DNA from: an uncultured Clostridia bacterium
Lineage (GTDB): Bacteria > Bacillota > Clostridia > Lachnospirales > Lachnospiraceae
DNA length: 9,230 nt
Direction: 5' to 3'
NCBI GenBank assembly: GCA_945622055.1
Contig: CALZBV010000087.1
Span: forward strand, 1 to 9,230
A program made the translations under genes and the position numbers. Under the pieces are notes generated by a model that had not been told where the DNA came from, ran no database searches, and saw only the letters and a list, made by a program, of their open reading frames with translations. How positions within the stretch are numbered: position 1 is the first letter of the stretch; the number at the start of each line of letters is the position of its first letter. Positions 1-6,902 of this stretch are shown here, piece by piece.

Positions 1-120
1 ACAGATAGCGATAACTTATACCAAGAAATATTGTAGCACAGTTTCTGACAATGAACAAGGAATTATTCGGAGCATGTTTTCATATAGATTTATTAAGAAA
101 CTCTGTTGTGTGGGATAGGT

Positions 121-474
121 ATGGGAAAGGGAAGTACGTTCGGAGAGGTTGGAAAGGCACTGGTTTTGTCTGTGCTGGTGACATTTTTTCTGTTAGTTGT
201 TTTTGCATTGCTGATGCTGCAAATGGGATTGGACAGTTCTGTGGTATCCAAGCTGATGATTGTGGGGTATATTCTGGCCCCGGCCGCAGGAGGATTCTTC
301 CTCGGAAAGCATAAGAGGGAAAAACGATATCTTTGGGGAATTCTGATAGGTGCGCTTTACTTTGTAGTTTTCTTTTTGATCTCTGTGACAACACAGAACA
401 CCAATCCGCAGGAGCTGATCTGGACAATGCTTCCGATGCTGCTTGGCGGAATGGCCGGAGGAATGCTAAGTTAA
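121..474 (+). CDS. Small four-helix membrane protein, TIGR04086/YrzE-like
   Basis: This is a 117-residue, very hydrophobic protein with about four predicted membrane segments, at roughly residues 9-33, 39-58, 68-88 and 99-117. The loops are short, and a basic cluster (KHKREKR) follows helix 2. Small residues are frequent in the helices, for example APAAGG in helix 2 and GGMAGG near the C-terminus. Size, helix count and glycine pattern resemble the TIGR04086 family of Clostridia, whose molecular role is unknown. The frame also opens at a TTG at 106, but I chose the ATG at 121 because GGGA lies 5 nt upstream of it and the extra residues (MCGIG) look untranslated. No partner gene is adjacent: the next gene starts about 290 bp downstream. 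The family assignment comes from recalled sequence character, not from a search. Confidence 0.8.
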   Translation: MGKGSTFGEVGKALVLSVLVTFFLLVVFALLMLQMGLDSSVVSKLMIVGYILAPAAGGFFLGKHKREKRYLWGILIGALYFVVFFLISVTTQNTNPQELIWTMLPMLLGGMAGGMLS

Positions 475-516
475 GGGAGGCATAAACAGAAGGAAAACAG
501 GAAGAATATTTTTTGA

Positions 517-545
517 TACACAAATAAGATTATATGTGATATAAT
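517..545 (+). promoter_or_regulatory. Candidate sigma-A promoter for the gdpP-rplI-dnaB operon
   Basis: TACACA (517-522, 4 of 6 matches to TTGACA) is followed by 17 bp and a perfect TATAAT (540-545). The -10 is preceded by TGA, which makes an extended -10 (TG at 537-538). The -10 half lies in the first copy of the 80-bp repeat and the -35 half lies outside it. No start site has been mapped, so the assignment rests on motif match and position upstream of gdpP. Confidence 0.45.
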
Positions 546-696
546 GAAAACGTAGTGAGGATTTGCAAGCTTGCTTGCAAAATCCGAGCGGAGTGGAAGA
601 TCATGGACGAAGTTCATGATATAATGAAAACGTAGTGAGGATTTGCAAGCTTGCTTGCAAAATCCGAGCGGAGTGGGAGATCATGGACGAAGTTCA
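537..696 (+). repeat. Two tandem copies of an 80-bp structured repeat
   Basis: Unit 1 is 537-616 and unit 2 is 617-696. They abut directly and differ at one base (A597 versus G677). Each unit starts with TGATATAATG and contains two inverted repeats. The first is TTGCAAGC-TT-GCTTGCAA, extended by GGA/TCC with a one-base bulge. The second is ATCATGGAC-GAA-GTTCATGAT, with one G-U pair. The second hairpin spans the junction between units, and in copy 2 it loses its closing A-T pair. The stems are joined by purine-rich linkers (CGTAGTGAG, GAGCGGAGTGG). The unit has no coding content of note. It resembles dispersed intergenic palindromic repeats of clostridial genomes, but only these two copies are visible here. 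Confidence 0.95.
617..625 (+). promoter_or_regulatory. Second extended -10 element created by the repeat
   Basis: TGATATAAT recurs exactly 80 bp downstream of the first copy because the repeat unit includes it. The hexamer 17 bp upstream (AAGATC, 597-602) is a poor -35. If this site works, it depends on the extended -10. It would start transcripts about 130 bp upstream of the gdpP start codon. Confidence 0.3.
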
Positions 697-755
697 TGAG
701 TGTTTTATTTGTCAATACGGCTTTATGAAAGGAAAATTCAACAGAACAGTTGGAT

Positions 756-760
756 GAGGA
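756..760 (+). promoter_or_regulatory. Ribosome binding site that fixes the gdpP start
   Basis: GAGGA lies 5 nt upstream of the ATG at 766. The other in-frame starts, GTG at 700 and ATG at 754, have no comparably placed site. The GTG lies at the end of the second repeat unit. Confidence 0.75.
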
Positions 761-765
761 CGCAT

Positions 766-2817
766 ATGAAACGACAGGTAAGATTAAAGGGAACGCTGCG
801 GCTTTATTTGACTTGGCCGGTTATTCTTACACTTCTTTTGGTAATTATGAATCTGAGCATTTTGTCGGTGAACAAGAAGGCTGCGGGCATTATGGCAATA
901 TTTGTAGTGATTTATGCGGCAATTGCTTTTGTGCTTTATGCATTTCAGAAGCCGACGGTAGTGAAAGAAGTGGTTGCGTTTGCGGAAAGCTATAATCAGG
1001 TGCAGCGCAGGTTACTTAAAGAATTAGCGATTCCGTATGCCATTTTGGATTCCGACGGTAATGTGCTGTGGGGCAATAATGAATTTTTGGATTTGTTTGA
1101 ATTTGAAAAGGGAAATCAGAAGATAAGGGAACTGATTCCTGAGATTACTGCAGACACGAAGCCGACCGCAGAGAGTGATGTAACGCTTCATGTGGAGCTT
1201 AAGGAGAAGAATTTTGAGGTCAGTCTTCGACTTGTAAAGTCACCGGAGTTCGATCAGGATGTTTTGTGGCAGGAGGAGAATGCAGAGACCGGTGTGCTGT
1301 ATGCCCTTTATTTGTACGATGAGACGGAAAATGTAGTACTGAAAAAGGAAAACGAAGACCAGAAGCTGATTACCGGTCTTCTCTATATCGACAATTATGA
1401 GGAGTCCTTTGAGAACATTGATGAGGTACGGCGGTCACTTCTTACTGCACTTGTTGACCGTAAAATCAATAAATTTATGGTAAGCATTGATGCGATTATC
1501 AAAAAACTGGAAAAGGACAAGTACATTTTTGTATTTCAGCACAAATATCTGGAGCAGCTGCAGGCGAATAAGTTTTCCCTTTTGGAAGAGGTCCGGGGCT
1601 CCAGTATCGGAAACGATTCTTCTCTGGTGACAATCAGCATGGGACTCGGGGTAAATGCAGATTCGTATCTGAGTGGATATGAGCTTGCGCGAAGCGCAAT
1701 CGACCTTGCACTTGGACGTGGTGGTGATCAGGCGGTAGTAAAGGACGGCAATAAGATTTCTTATTACGGTGGTACAAGCGTTCAGGTTGAAAAAACTACC
1801 CGCGTAAAAGCACGGGTCAAGGCGCATGCGCTGAAGGAATTTGTGGAAGGTAAGGACAAGGTAGTCATCATGGGACATGCCATCGGCGATATTGACTGTC
1901 TTGGGGCTGCCATTGGCGTTTACCGAATCGCGAAGACACTCAACAAAAAAGCCCACATTGTTATCGGTGAGGTGACGAGTTCGATTCGTCCGGTTCTGGA
2001 AAAATTCCGGGAGAGTGGTGATTACGAAGAGGACATGTTCCTTGGAAAATCGAAAGCAGCTGAGATTGTGGATAACAACACGCTTCTGGTGGTTGTAGAT
2101 GTTAACCGCCCGAATTATACAGAATGTGAAGAGCTTCTTTCGCAGACCAGGACGATTGTGATACTCGACCATCACAGACAGACCGGGGATGCAATTCCGA
2201 ATGCGGTGCTTTCCTATATTGAGCCGTATGCCTCCTCTGCATGCGAGATGGTAGCGGAGATATTGCAGTATATCGGAAACGGATTGAAGCTGAAGGCTCT
2301 GGAAGCGGATGCCATGTACGCAGGTATTATGGTGGATACGAACAACTTCCTGACCAAAACCGGTGTGCGAACATTTGAGGCGGCTGCCTATATCCGGAGA
2401 AATGGAGCAGATATCACAAGAATTCGTAAAATGTTCCGAACCGCGCTGCCGGAGTACAATGCAAAGGCAAAGACGATTGCGGCGGCGGAGATTTTTGAGG
2501 AACGCTTTGTTTTTTCCGTTACGGAAAGCAATGGGTTGGATAGTCCGACTGTGGTTGCGGCGCAGGCAGCAAATGAGCTTCTTGATATCGACAACATCAT
2601 GGCATCGTTTGTATTTACGGAGTCCGGTGGAAAGATATATATCAGTGCCCGCTCCATTGATGAGCTGAATGTACAGGTTGTCATGGAAAAGATTGGTGGC
2701 GGTGGTCATATGAGTGTTGCGGGAGCGCAGTTTGATGATTGTGATGTGTTAACTGCAGTAGAACGTGTAAAGGATGTACTTCGCCAGATGATTGCGGAAG
2801 GCGAGATAAAGCTGTAA
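766..2817 (+). CDS. gdpP: Cyclic-di-AMP phosphodiesterase, DHH/DHHA1 family (GdpP/YybT)
   Basis: This 683-residue membrane-bound enzyme is expected to hydrolyse cyclic-di-AMP to pApA and so lower this second messenger, which controls potassium and osmotic balance and wall stress. The domain order matches the family. Two membrane helices lie at about residues 12-35 and 38-60, followed by a PAS-like sensor (about 75-170) and a degenerate GGDEF domain (to about 345, with RGGDQ around 319-321 in place of GGDEF, so no cyclase activity is expected). The DHH domain then shows GHAIGDID (370-377), DVNRP (445-449) and DHH (468-470). The C-terminal DHHA1 domain has GGGGH at 644-648. All metal-binding motifs look intact. 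The start at ATG 766 is set by GAGGA 5 nt upstream and gives the usual short basic N-terminus. Only 64 bp separate it from rplI, and gdpP-rplI-dnaB order is conserved in Bacillota. Confidence 0.95.
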   Translation: MKRQVRLKGTLRLYLTWPVILTLLLVIMNLSILSVNKKAAGIMAIFVVIYAAIAFVLYAFQKPTVVKEVVAFAESYNQVQRRLLKELAIPYAILDSDGNVLWGNNEFLDLFEFEKGNQKIRELIPEITADTKPTAESDVTLHVELKEKNFEVSLRLVKSPEFDQDVLWQEENAETGVLYALYLYDETENVVLKKENEDQKLITGLLYIDNYEESFENIDEVRRSLLTALVDRKINKFMVSIDAIIKKLEKDKYIFVFQHKYLEQLQANKFSLLEEVRGSSIGNDSSLVTISMGLGVNADSYLSGYELARSAIDLALGRGGDQAVVKDGNKISYYGGTSVQVEKTTRVKARVKAHALKEFVEGKDKVVIMGHAIGDIDCLGAAIGVYRIAKTLNKKAHIVIGEVTSSIRPVLEKFRESGDYEEDMFLGKSKAAEIVDNNTLLVVVDVNRPNYTECEELLSQTRTIVILDHHRQTGDAIPNAVLSYIEPYASSACEMVAEILQYIGNGLKLKALEADAMYAGIMVDTNNFLTKTGVRTFEAAAYIRRNGADITRIRKMFRTALPEYNAKAKTIAAAEIFEERFVFSVTESNGLDSPTVVAAQAANELLDIDNIMASFVFTESGGKIYISARSIDELNVQVVMEKIGGGGHMSVAGAQFDDCDVLTAVERVKDVLRQMIAEGEIKL

Positions 2818-2868
2818 TGGACCGGTTATCCGTTGTCCGGAAAGCATAGTGAAAATGAAAAGTATGGA

Positions 2869-2874
2869 AAGGGG
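2869..2874 (+). promoter_or_regulatory. Ribosome binding site that fixes the rplI start
   Basis: AAGGGG lies 7 nt upstream of the ATG at 2882. An in-frame GTG at 2849 and ATGs at 2855 and 2864 would add residues absent from bL9 proteins. Confidence 0.8.
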
Positions 2875-2881
2875 AAACACC

Positions 2882-3328
2882 ATGGAAGTTATTTTATTAC
2901 AGGATGTAAAATCTCTCGGAAAAAAAGGAGATATTGTTAAGGTTAGCGACGGTTATGCAAGAAATTTTATTTTACCGAAGAAGCTTGGGGTTGAGAAAAC
3001 TGCAAAAACCCTGAACGATTTAAAGCTTCAGAAGGCAGCCGAGGAAAGACAGCGTCAGGAGATTTTAGCGGAGGCAAAGGCCCTCGGAGAAGAAATCAAG
3101 AAGCAGAGTGTTACGTTAAAGATTAAGTCCGGTGAGGGCGGAAGAACGTTTGGTTCGGTTTCTTCCAAGGAAATTGCGGTTGCGCTAAAGGAGCAGCTGA
3201 ACCTTGAGATTGATAAGAAAAAGCTGATTCTCGCTGAGCCGATTCGTACGCTGGGTACAACCATTGTTCCGGTAAGACTTCATCCGGAGGTAACGGTGGA
3301 TTTGAATGTAAAGGTTGTTGAGGCTTAA
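2882..3328 (+). CDS. rplI: 50S ribosomal protein bL9
   Basis: This 148-residue protein has the typical bL9 length. It binds 23S rRNA near the base of the L1 stalk and helps keep the reading frame during translation. The N-terminal RNA-binding domain carries the family signature in residues 1-40 (MEVILLQDV, GKKGD, then VSDGYARNF and LPKKLG). A long charged helix (about 41-75) joins it to the C-terminal domain (about 80-148), which contains GEGGRTFGSV. It is the second gene of the operon, 64 bp after gdpP and 67 bp before dnaB. Nothing is truncated or unusual. Confidence 0.98.
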   Translation: MEVILLQDVKSLGKKGDIVKVSDGYARNFILPKKLGVEKTAKTLNDLKLQKAAEERQRQEILAEAKALGEEIKKQSVTLKIKSGEGGRTFGSVSSKEIAVALKEQLNLEIDKKKLILAEPIRTLGTTIVPVRLHPEVTVDLNVKVVEA

Positions 3329-3380
3329 GCCCGAAAGCTACTACTGACATAGAGAAGCCGCGCGACATTGCGTGGTGCGG

Positions 3381-3388
3381 GGAGAGGA
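3381..3388 (+). promoter_or_regulatory. Ribosome binding site that fixes the dnaB start
   Basis: GGAGAGGA lies 7 nt upstream of the ATG at 3396. The in-frame GTG at 3372 lies before this site and would place it inside the coding region. A small GC-rich inverted repeat (CCGC at 3358-3361, GCGG at 3377-3380) could fold just upstream of the site. Confidence 0.8.
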
Positions 3389-3395
3389 TTCAGCT

Positions 3396-4736
3396 ATGGA
3401 TGAGGCGCTGATTAAGCGTGTTATGCCGCATAGCCGTGAGGCGGAGCAGTCGGTTATCGGTTCCATGATTCTTGACCGTGATGCGATTATGACGGTAATT
3501 GAAATCCTGACAAGAGAGGATTTTTACGATCTGATGTATGGCTTACTGTATGAAACAATCATTGAGCTGTACAATTCAGAGAAGCCGGTGGATGTAGTCA
3601 CGGTACAGAATCGCTTAAAAGAAAAGGATGCGCCGCCGGAGGCATATGATATTAAGTTCCTTGCGGAATTGATGAATCTGGTGACGACGTCGGCAAATGT
3701 CCGTTATTACGCTGAAATCGTAAAAAATGAATCGATGAAGCGAAAGATGATTAAAGTGACGGAGAACATTGCCAATGAGTGTTATCTTGGAAAAAAGACG
3801 GTTGAGGAGCTGTTTGAAAGCAGTGAGAAGAGTATTTTTGAGCTGACGCAGAAGCGGAGCTCCGGCGATACGGAGGATATCCGTAAAATCGTACTTGCAG
3901 CGATAAAAGGAATTGAGAGCTCCGCGAGAAACCGTGGGGCGGTAACGGGGATTGCAACCGGGTTTTATGACCTTGATTATAAGACGGCAGGCCTTCAAAA
4001 ATCGGACCTGATTCTGGTGGCGGCACGACCGTCTATGGGGAAAACGGCATTTGTATTGAATGTTGCTGAATTTGTGGCGCTAAAGAGTAAGGTGCCTACT
4101 GCAATATTCAGCCTCGAAATGTCACGTGTTCAGTTAGTAAACCGTATTCTTTCCATGAATTCCAAGGTGGATGCGCAGGCAATGAGAACAGGTAACCTGA
4201 AGGACGACGACTGGATGCATCTGATGGAGAGTGCGACATTTGTTGGAGACTCTCCGTTGATTATTGATGATACGCCGGGTATTTCGATTGGGGAGCTTCG
4301 TTCCAAGTGTCGTAAATTTAAGACGGAAAAGAATCTTGGTCTTGTAATCATCGACTACCTGCAGCTTATGACTGCCGGAAAGAAGACGGAGTCGAGACAG
4401 CTCGAAATTTCGGAAATTTCACGTTCCTTAAAGGCTCTTGCGAGAGAAATCGAATGTCCGGTAATTGCGCTGTCCCAGTTAAGCCGCGCAGTTGAATCGC
4501 GAGATGATAAGCGTCCGATGCTTTCGGATTTGCGAGATTCCGGAGCAATCGAGCAGGATGCCGATGTGGTAATGTTTATTTATCGTGATGAGTATTACAC
4601 CAAAGAAAAATGTGAAGAGCCGGGGGTTTCCGAGATTATTATTGCAAAGCAGAGAAACGGCCCTACCGGAACGGTAAAGCTGGCATGGATTGGAAATCTT
4701 ACGAAGTTTGCCAATCTGGAAAAGAAGAAGCTGTGA
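3396..4736 (+). CDS. dnaB: Replicative DNA helicase DnaB (DnaC in Bacillus subtilis nomenclature)
   Basis: This 446-residue protein is the hexameric helicase that unwinds the parental duplex at the replication fork and recruits primase. The N-terminal DnaB_N helical domain starts at HSREAEQSVIGSMI (about residues 12-105). A linker follows, and then the RecA-type motor domain (about 180-446). Walker A is RPSMGKT at residues 211-217 (Lys216), Walker B ends in VIID with Asp320, and the C-terminal RDSGAIEQDAD motif lies at 380-390. Length and motifs are normal, with no intein. It closes the gdpP-rplI-dnaB operon and is followed by a long hairpin. The start is supported by the strong ribosome binding site. 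Confidence 0.97.
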   Translation: MDEALIKRVMPHSREAEQSVIGSMILDRDAIMTVIEILTREDFYDLMYGLLYETIIELYNSEKPVDVVTVQNRLKEKDAPPEAYDIKFLAELMNLVTTSANVRYYAEIVKNESMKRKMIKVTENIANECYLGKKTVEELFESSEKSIFELTQKRSSGDTEDIRKIVLAAIKGIESSARNRGAVTGIATGFYDLDYKTAGLQKSDLILVAARPSMGKTAFVLNVAEFVALKSKVPTAIFSLEMSRVQLVNRILSMNSKVDAQAMRTGNLKDDDWMHLMESATFVGDSPLIIDDTPGISIGELRSKCRKFKTEKNLGLVIIDYLQLMTAGKKTESRQLEISEISRSLKALAREIECPVIALSQLSRAVESRDDKRPMLSDLRDSGAIEQDADVVMFIYRDEYYTKEKCEEPGVSEIIIAKQRNGPTGTVKLAWIGNLTKFANLEKKKL

Positions 4737-4751
4737 ATTTTGTGCTTGTGA

Positions 4752-4791
4752 CGGTGAAAAGAGATCGACGCAGTTCGGTTTCTTTTCACCG
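4752..4791 (+). terminator. 17-bp stem hairpin after dnaB, candidate operon terminator
   Basis: Positions 4752-4768 pair with 4775-4791 without interruption (17 pairs, two of them G-U), leaving a 6-nt loop (CGCAGT). The outer arms begin CGGTGAAAAGA and end TCTTTTCACCG. The hairpin starts 15 nt after the dnaB stop. The bases right after the stem (AAATTTATATTAAC) are not a canonical U-tract, although a T-rich run follows at about 4806-4819. It may therefore be a weak terminator or a processing and 3'-end stabilising structure. Confidence 0.55.
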
Positions 4792-4831
4792 AAATTTATA
4801 TTAACATTTTACTTTTTTAATTATTCTTCTA

Positions 4832-4860
4832 TTGATTTCAAAAATTACTGCCTATATAAT
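4832..4860 (+). promoter_or_regulatory. Sigma-A promoter of ftsH
   Basis: TTGATT (4832-4837, 4 of 6 matches to TTGACA) and a perfect TATAAT (4855-4860) are separated by 17 bp in AT-rich DNA. Transcription should start near 4867 and give a leader of about 60 nt before the ftsH start at 4926. This separates ftsH from the dnaB operon. Confidence 0.8.
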
Positions 4861-4925
4861 GATATTTGTGAAAAGTGTATCGAAAGAGTTTTTGCGGACA
4901 AGATAGAAGTGAGAAAGGATAGCAT

Positions 4926-6902
4926 ATGGCAGATAATAAAAACGATAAAAACGGCAAGCAGTCCAATCGTTCCGGAATGATTTTCTGTATTCTGATTGCA
5001 CTGTTTATGGTACTGATTTTCTTCTATATGATGAGTCGGATTGAAGAGAGCACAAACCAGCCGGTTCCATACAATACATTTTTGGAGATGCTTGCGGATG
5101 GAAAAGTAGACGAGGTCAGGGTTGATATCAGCAATGGACGCCTTGTGATTATCCCGAAGGCAGCAGTGGAGAGCAAGATTGCAATCACGTATTATACCGG
5201 TATTCTTGAGGATGGTAACAAAATTCAGGAGCGTTGTGATGCGGCCGGGGTTACGTATTCCAGACTGACGGTAGACCGGACGAATTCGGTACTGCAGTCC
5301 GTAATCGGTTATGTGGTCATGTTTGTCGTATTTTACGGAATCATGTTCTTAGGGTTCCGCCTGATTAATCGTGGCGGTGGTATGATGGGCGTTGGTAAGA
5401 GCAATGCCAAGGTTTATGTGGAGAAAGAAACCAATGTTACCTTTAAGGATGTTGCAGGACAGGATGAGGCGAAAGAGTCACTGACGGAAATGGTAGACTT
5501 CCTTCACAATCCCGGAAAATACACACGAATTGGGGCAAAGCTGCCGAAGGGTGCTCTTTTGGTAGGCCCTCCGGGAACCGGTAAAACCCTGCTTGCAAAG
5601 GCAGTGGCAGGAGAGGCTAAAGTGCCGTTTTTCTCGTTATCCGGTTCGGATTTTGTTGAAATGTTTGTCGGCGTAGGTGCATCCCGTGTACGTGACCTGT
5701 TCAAACAGGCACAGACACAGGCTCCGTGCATTATCTTTATTGATGAGGTAGATGCAATCGGTAAGAGCCGTGATTCCCGTTACGGCGGTGGAAATGATGA
5801 GCGTGAGCAGACGCTAAATCAGCTGCTTTCGGAGATGGACGGTTTTGACACGTCCAAGGGGCTGGTGGTGCTTGCTGCAACCAACCGCCCGGAAGTGCTG
5901 GACAAGGCGCTGCTTCGTCCGGGACGCTTCGACCGGAGAGTAATTGTGGATAAACCGGATTTAAAGGGACGTGTTGAGATACTGAAGGTGCATGCAAAGA
6001 ATGTTCTGATGCATGATTCGGTCGACTTAGAGGAAATTGCAATGGCGACCTCGGGTGCGGTTGGTTCCGACCTTGCCAATATTATTAACGAAGCGGCAAT
6101 TTTAGCTGTTAAGCAGGGGAGAACGGTTGTTACGCAGGCGGATTTGTTTGAATCTGTGGAAGTGGTAATTGCAGGTAAGGAAAAAAAGGATCGTATTCTT
6201 GGCAAGGAAGAAAAGCAGATTGTTGCATATCATGAGATTGGTCATGCGCTGATTGCATGTCTCGATAAGAATTCCGAACCGGTGCAAAAGATTACGATTG
6301 TACCGAGAACCATGGGCTCTCTTGGCTATGTAATGCAGGTGCCGGAAGAAGAAAAGTACCTTATGAAGAAGGATGAGCTTCTGACCAGATTAGTAACGCT
6401 TCTTGGCGGCAGAGCTTCGGAGGAAATTGTTTTTGGTAAGGTAACGACAGGAGCAGCTAACGATATTGAAAAGGCAACCGCCCTGGCAAGAGCAATGATT
6501 ACCCAGTATGGTATGTCGGAGCGTTTTGGACTTATGGGGCTGGAATCCGTAGAAAATCGTTATCTGGATGGACGTCCGGTGTTAAACTGCGCGGATGCAA
6601 CTGCTGCTCAGATTGATGAGGAAGTAAAAGAGCTTTTGAAGAGCTGTTATCAGCATGCGCTTGAATGTCTGCGGGAAAACCGGGAGGTTCTGGATAAGCT
6701 TGCAGCATTTTTGGTTGAGAAGGAAACGATTACCGGTAAGGAATTTATGGAGATTTACCGTAAGATAAAGGGACTTCCAAAAGAGCAGGAACAAAAGGAA
6801 ACGTCAGAAGACGCTACCTCGGATGAAACCGGGGCGGCAGGACGTGATGAGACGAAGCAGGCAGAAACGGCAACAGAGAAACAGGAGACAACGAATGTTT
6901 GA
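4926..6902 (+). CDS. ftsH: ATP-dependent zinc metalloprotease FtsH
   Basis: This 658-residue membrane AAA+ protease degrades misfolded membrane proteins and selected soluble regulators. Two membrane helices (about residues 18-37 and 124-145) flank an extracytoplasmic domain. The AAA+ module has Walker A GPPGTGKT (214-221), pore loop FVG (247-249), Walker B FIDE (271-274) and the second region of homology with Asn320 and likely arginine fingers Arg334 and Arg337. The M41 zinc site is HEIGH (436-440), with Ile where many homologues have Ala. The Asp of AANDIEKAT (Asp513) is the likely third ligand. The last 40 or so residues are a low-complexity tail rich in Glu, Thr and Gln. AGGA lies 6 nt upstream of the start. 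The gene has its own promoter, and its end overlaps uvrC by 8 bp. Confidence 0.98.
   Translation: MADNKNDKNGKQSNRSGMIFCILIALFMVLIFFYMMSRIEESTNQPVPYNTFLEMLADGKVDEVRVDISNGRLVIIPKAAVESKIAITYYTGILEDGNKIQERCDAAGVTYSRLTVDRTNSVLQSVIGYVVMFVVFYGIMFLGFRLINRGGGMMGVGKSNAKVYVEKETNVTFKDVAGQDEAKESLTEMVDFLHNPGKYTRIGAKLPKGALLVGPPGTGKTLLAKAVAGEAKVPFFSLSGSDFVEMFVGVGASRVRDLFKQAQTQAPCIIFIDEVDAIGKSRDSRYGGGNDEREQTLNQLLSEMDGFDTSKGLVVLAATNRPEVLDKALLRPGRFDRRVIVDKPDLKGRVEILKVHAKNVLMHDSVDLEEIAMATSGAVGSDLANIINEAAILAVKQGRTVVTQADLFESVEVVIAGKEKKDRILGKEEKQIVAYHEIGHALIACLDKNSEPVQKITIVPRTMGSLGYVMQVPEEEKYLMKKDELLTRLVTLLGGRASEEIVFGKVTTGAANDIEKATALARAMITQYGMSERFGLMGLESVENRYLDGRPVLNCADATAAQIDEEVKELLKSCYQHALECLRENREVLDKLAAFLVEKETITGKEFMEIYRKIKGLPKEQEQKETSEDATSDETGAAGRDETKQAETATEKQETTNV
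6883..6887 (+). promoter_or_regulatory. Ribosome binding site of uvrC inside the ftsH 3' end
   Basis: AGGAG lies 7 nt upstream of the uvrC ATG at 6895, inside the last codons of ftsH. It fixes the uvrC start. The frame is open further upstream to 6823, but that stretch reads through the low-complexity ftsH tail and encodes nothing UvrC-like. Confidence 0.8.

Larger units (their letters stand above)
475..765 (+). other. Gene-poor interval between the membrane protein gene and gdpP
   Basis: No credible protein gene lies here. The interval begins with a Shine-Dalgarno-like AAGGGAGG that overlaps the preceding stop and has no start codon at a usable distance. It continues with A-rich sequence, a candidate promoter, two 80-bp repeat units and a short leader that carries the gdpP ribosome binding site. 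I see no convincing intrinsic terminator for the upstream gene. Confidence 0.7.

Noticed and set aside
51..314. Plus-strand frame overlapping the small membrane protein
   Set aside because: It overlaps the membrane protein gene in another frame. Its translation is rich in Gly and Cys without family features, while the other frame gives four clean membrane helices.
537..696. CRISPR array or insertion sequence as an explanation for the repeat
   Set aside because: There are only two directly abutting 80-bp copies with no spacers, no cas genes, no transposase and no terminal inverted repeats or target duplication.
1435..2709. Open frame of 424 codons on the minus strand, antisense to gdpP
   Set aside because: It lies wholly inside the intact gdpP gene. 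Its translation is rich in Cys, His, Arg and Asn with no recognisable domain, as expected from the complement of a real gene.
766..2817. Possible diguanylate cyclase activity of the GGDEF-like region in GdpP
   Set aside because: The motif position reads RGGDQ rather than GGDEF, and the GdpP family is known to carry a degenerate GGDEF domain. The intact active site is the DHH/DHHA1 part.
2818..2881. Possible terminator between gdpP and rplI
   Set aside because: Only 4-bp pairings (GGAC/GTCC or CCGG/CCGG) can be drawn and no T run follows, so co-transcription is more likely.
4690..4980. 96-codon frame across the dnaB-ftsH junction
   Set aside because: It overlaps the end of dnaB, the hairpin, the ftsH promoter and the ftsH start, and its translation of AT-rich non-coding DNA shows no domain.
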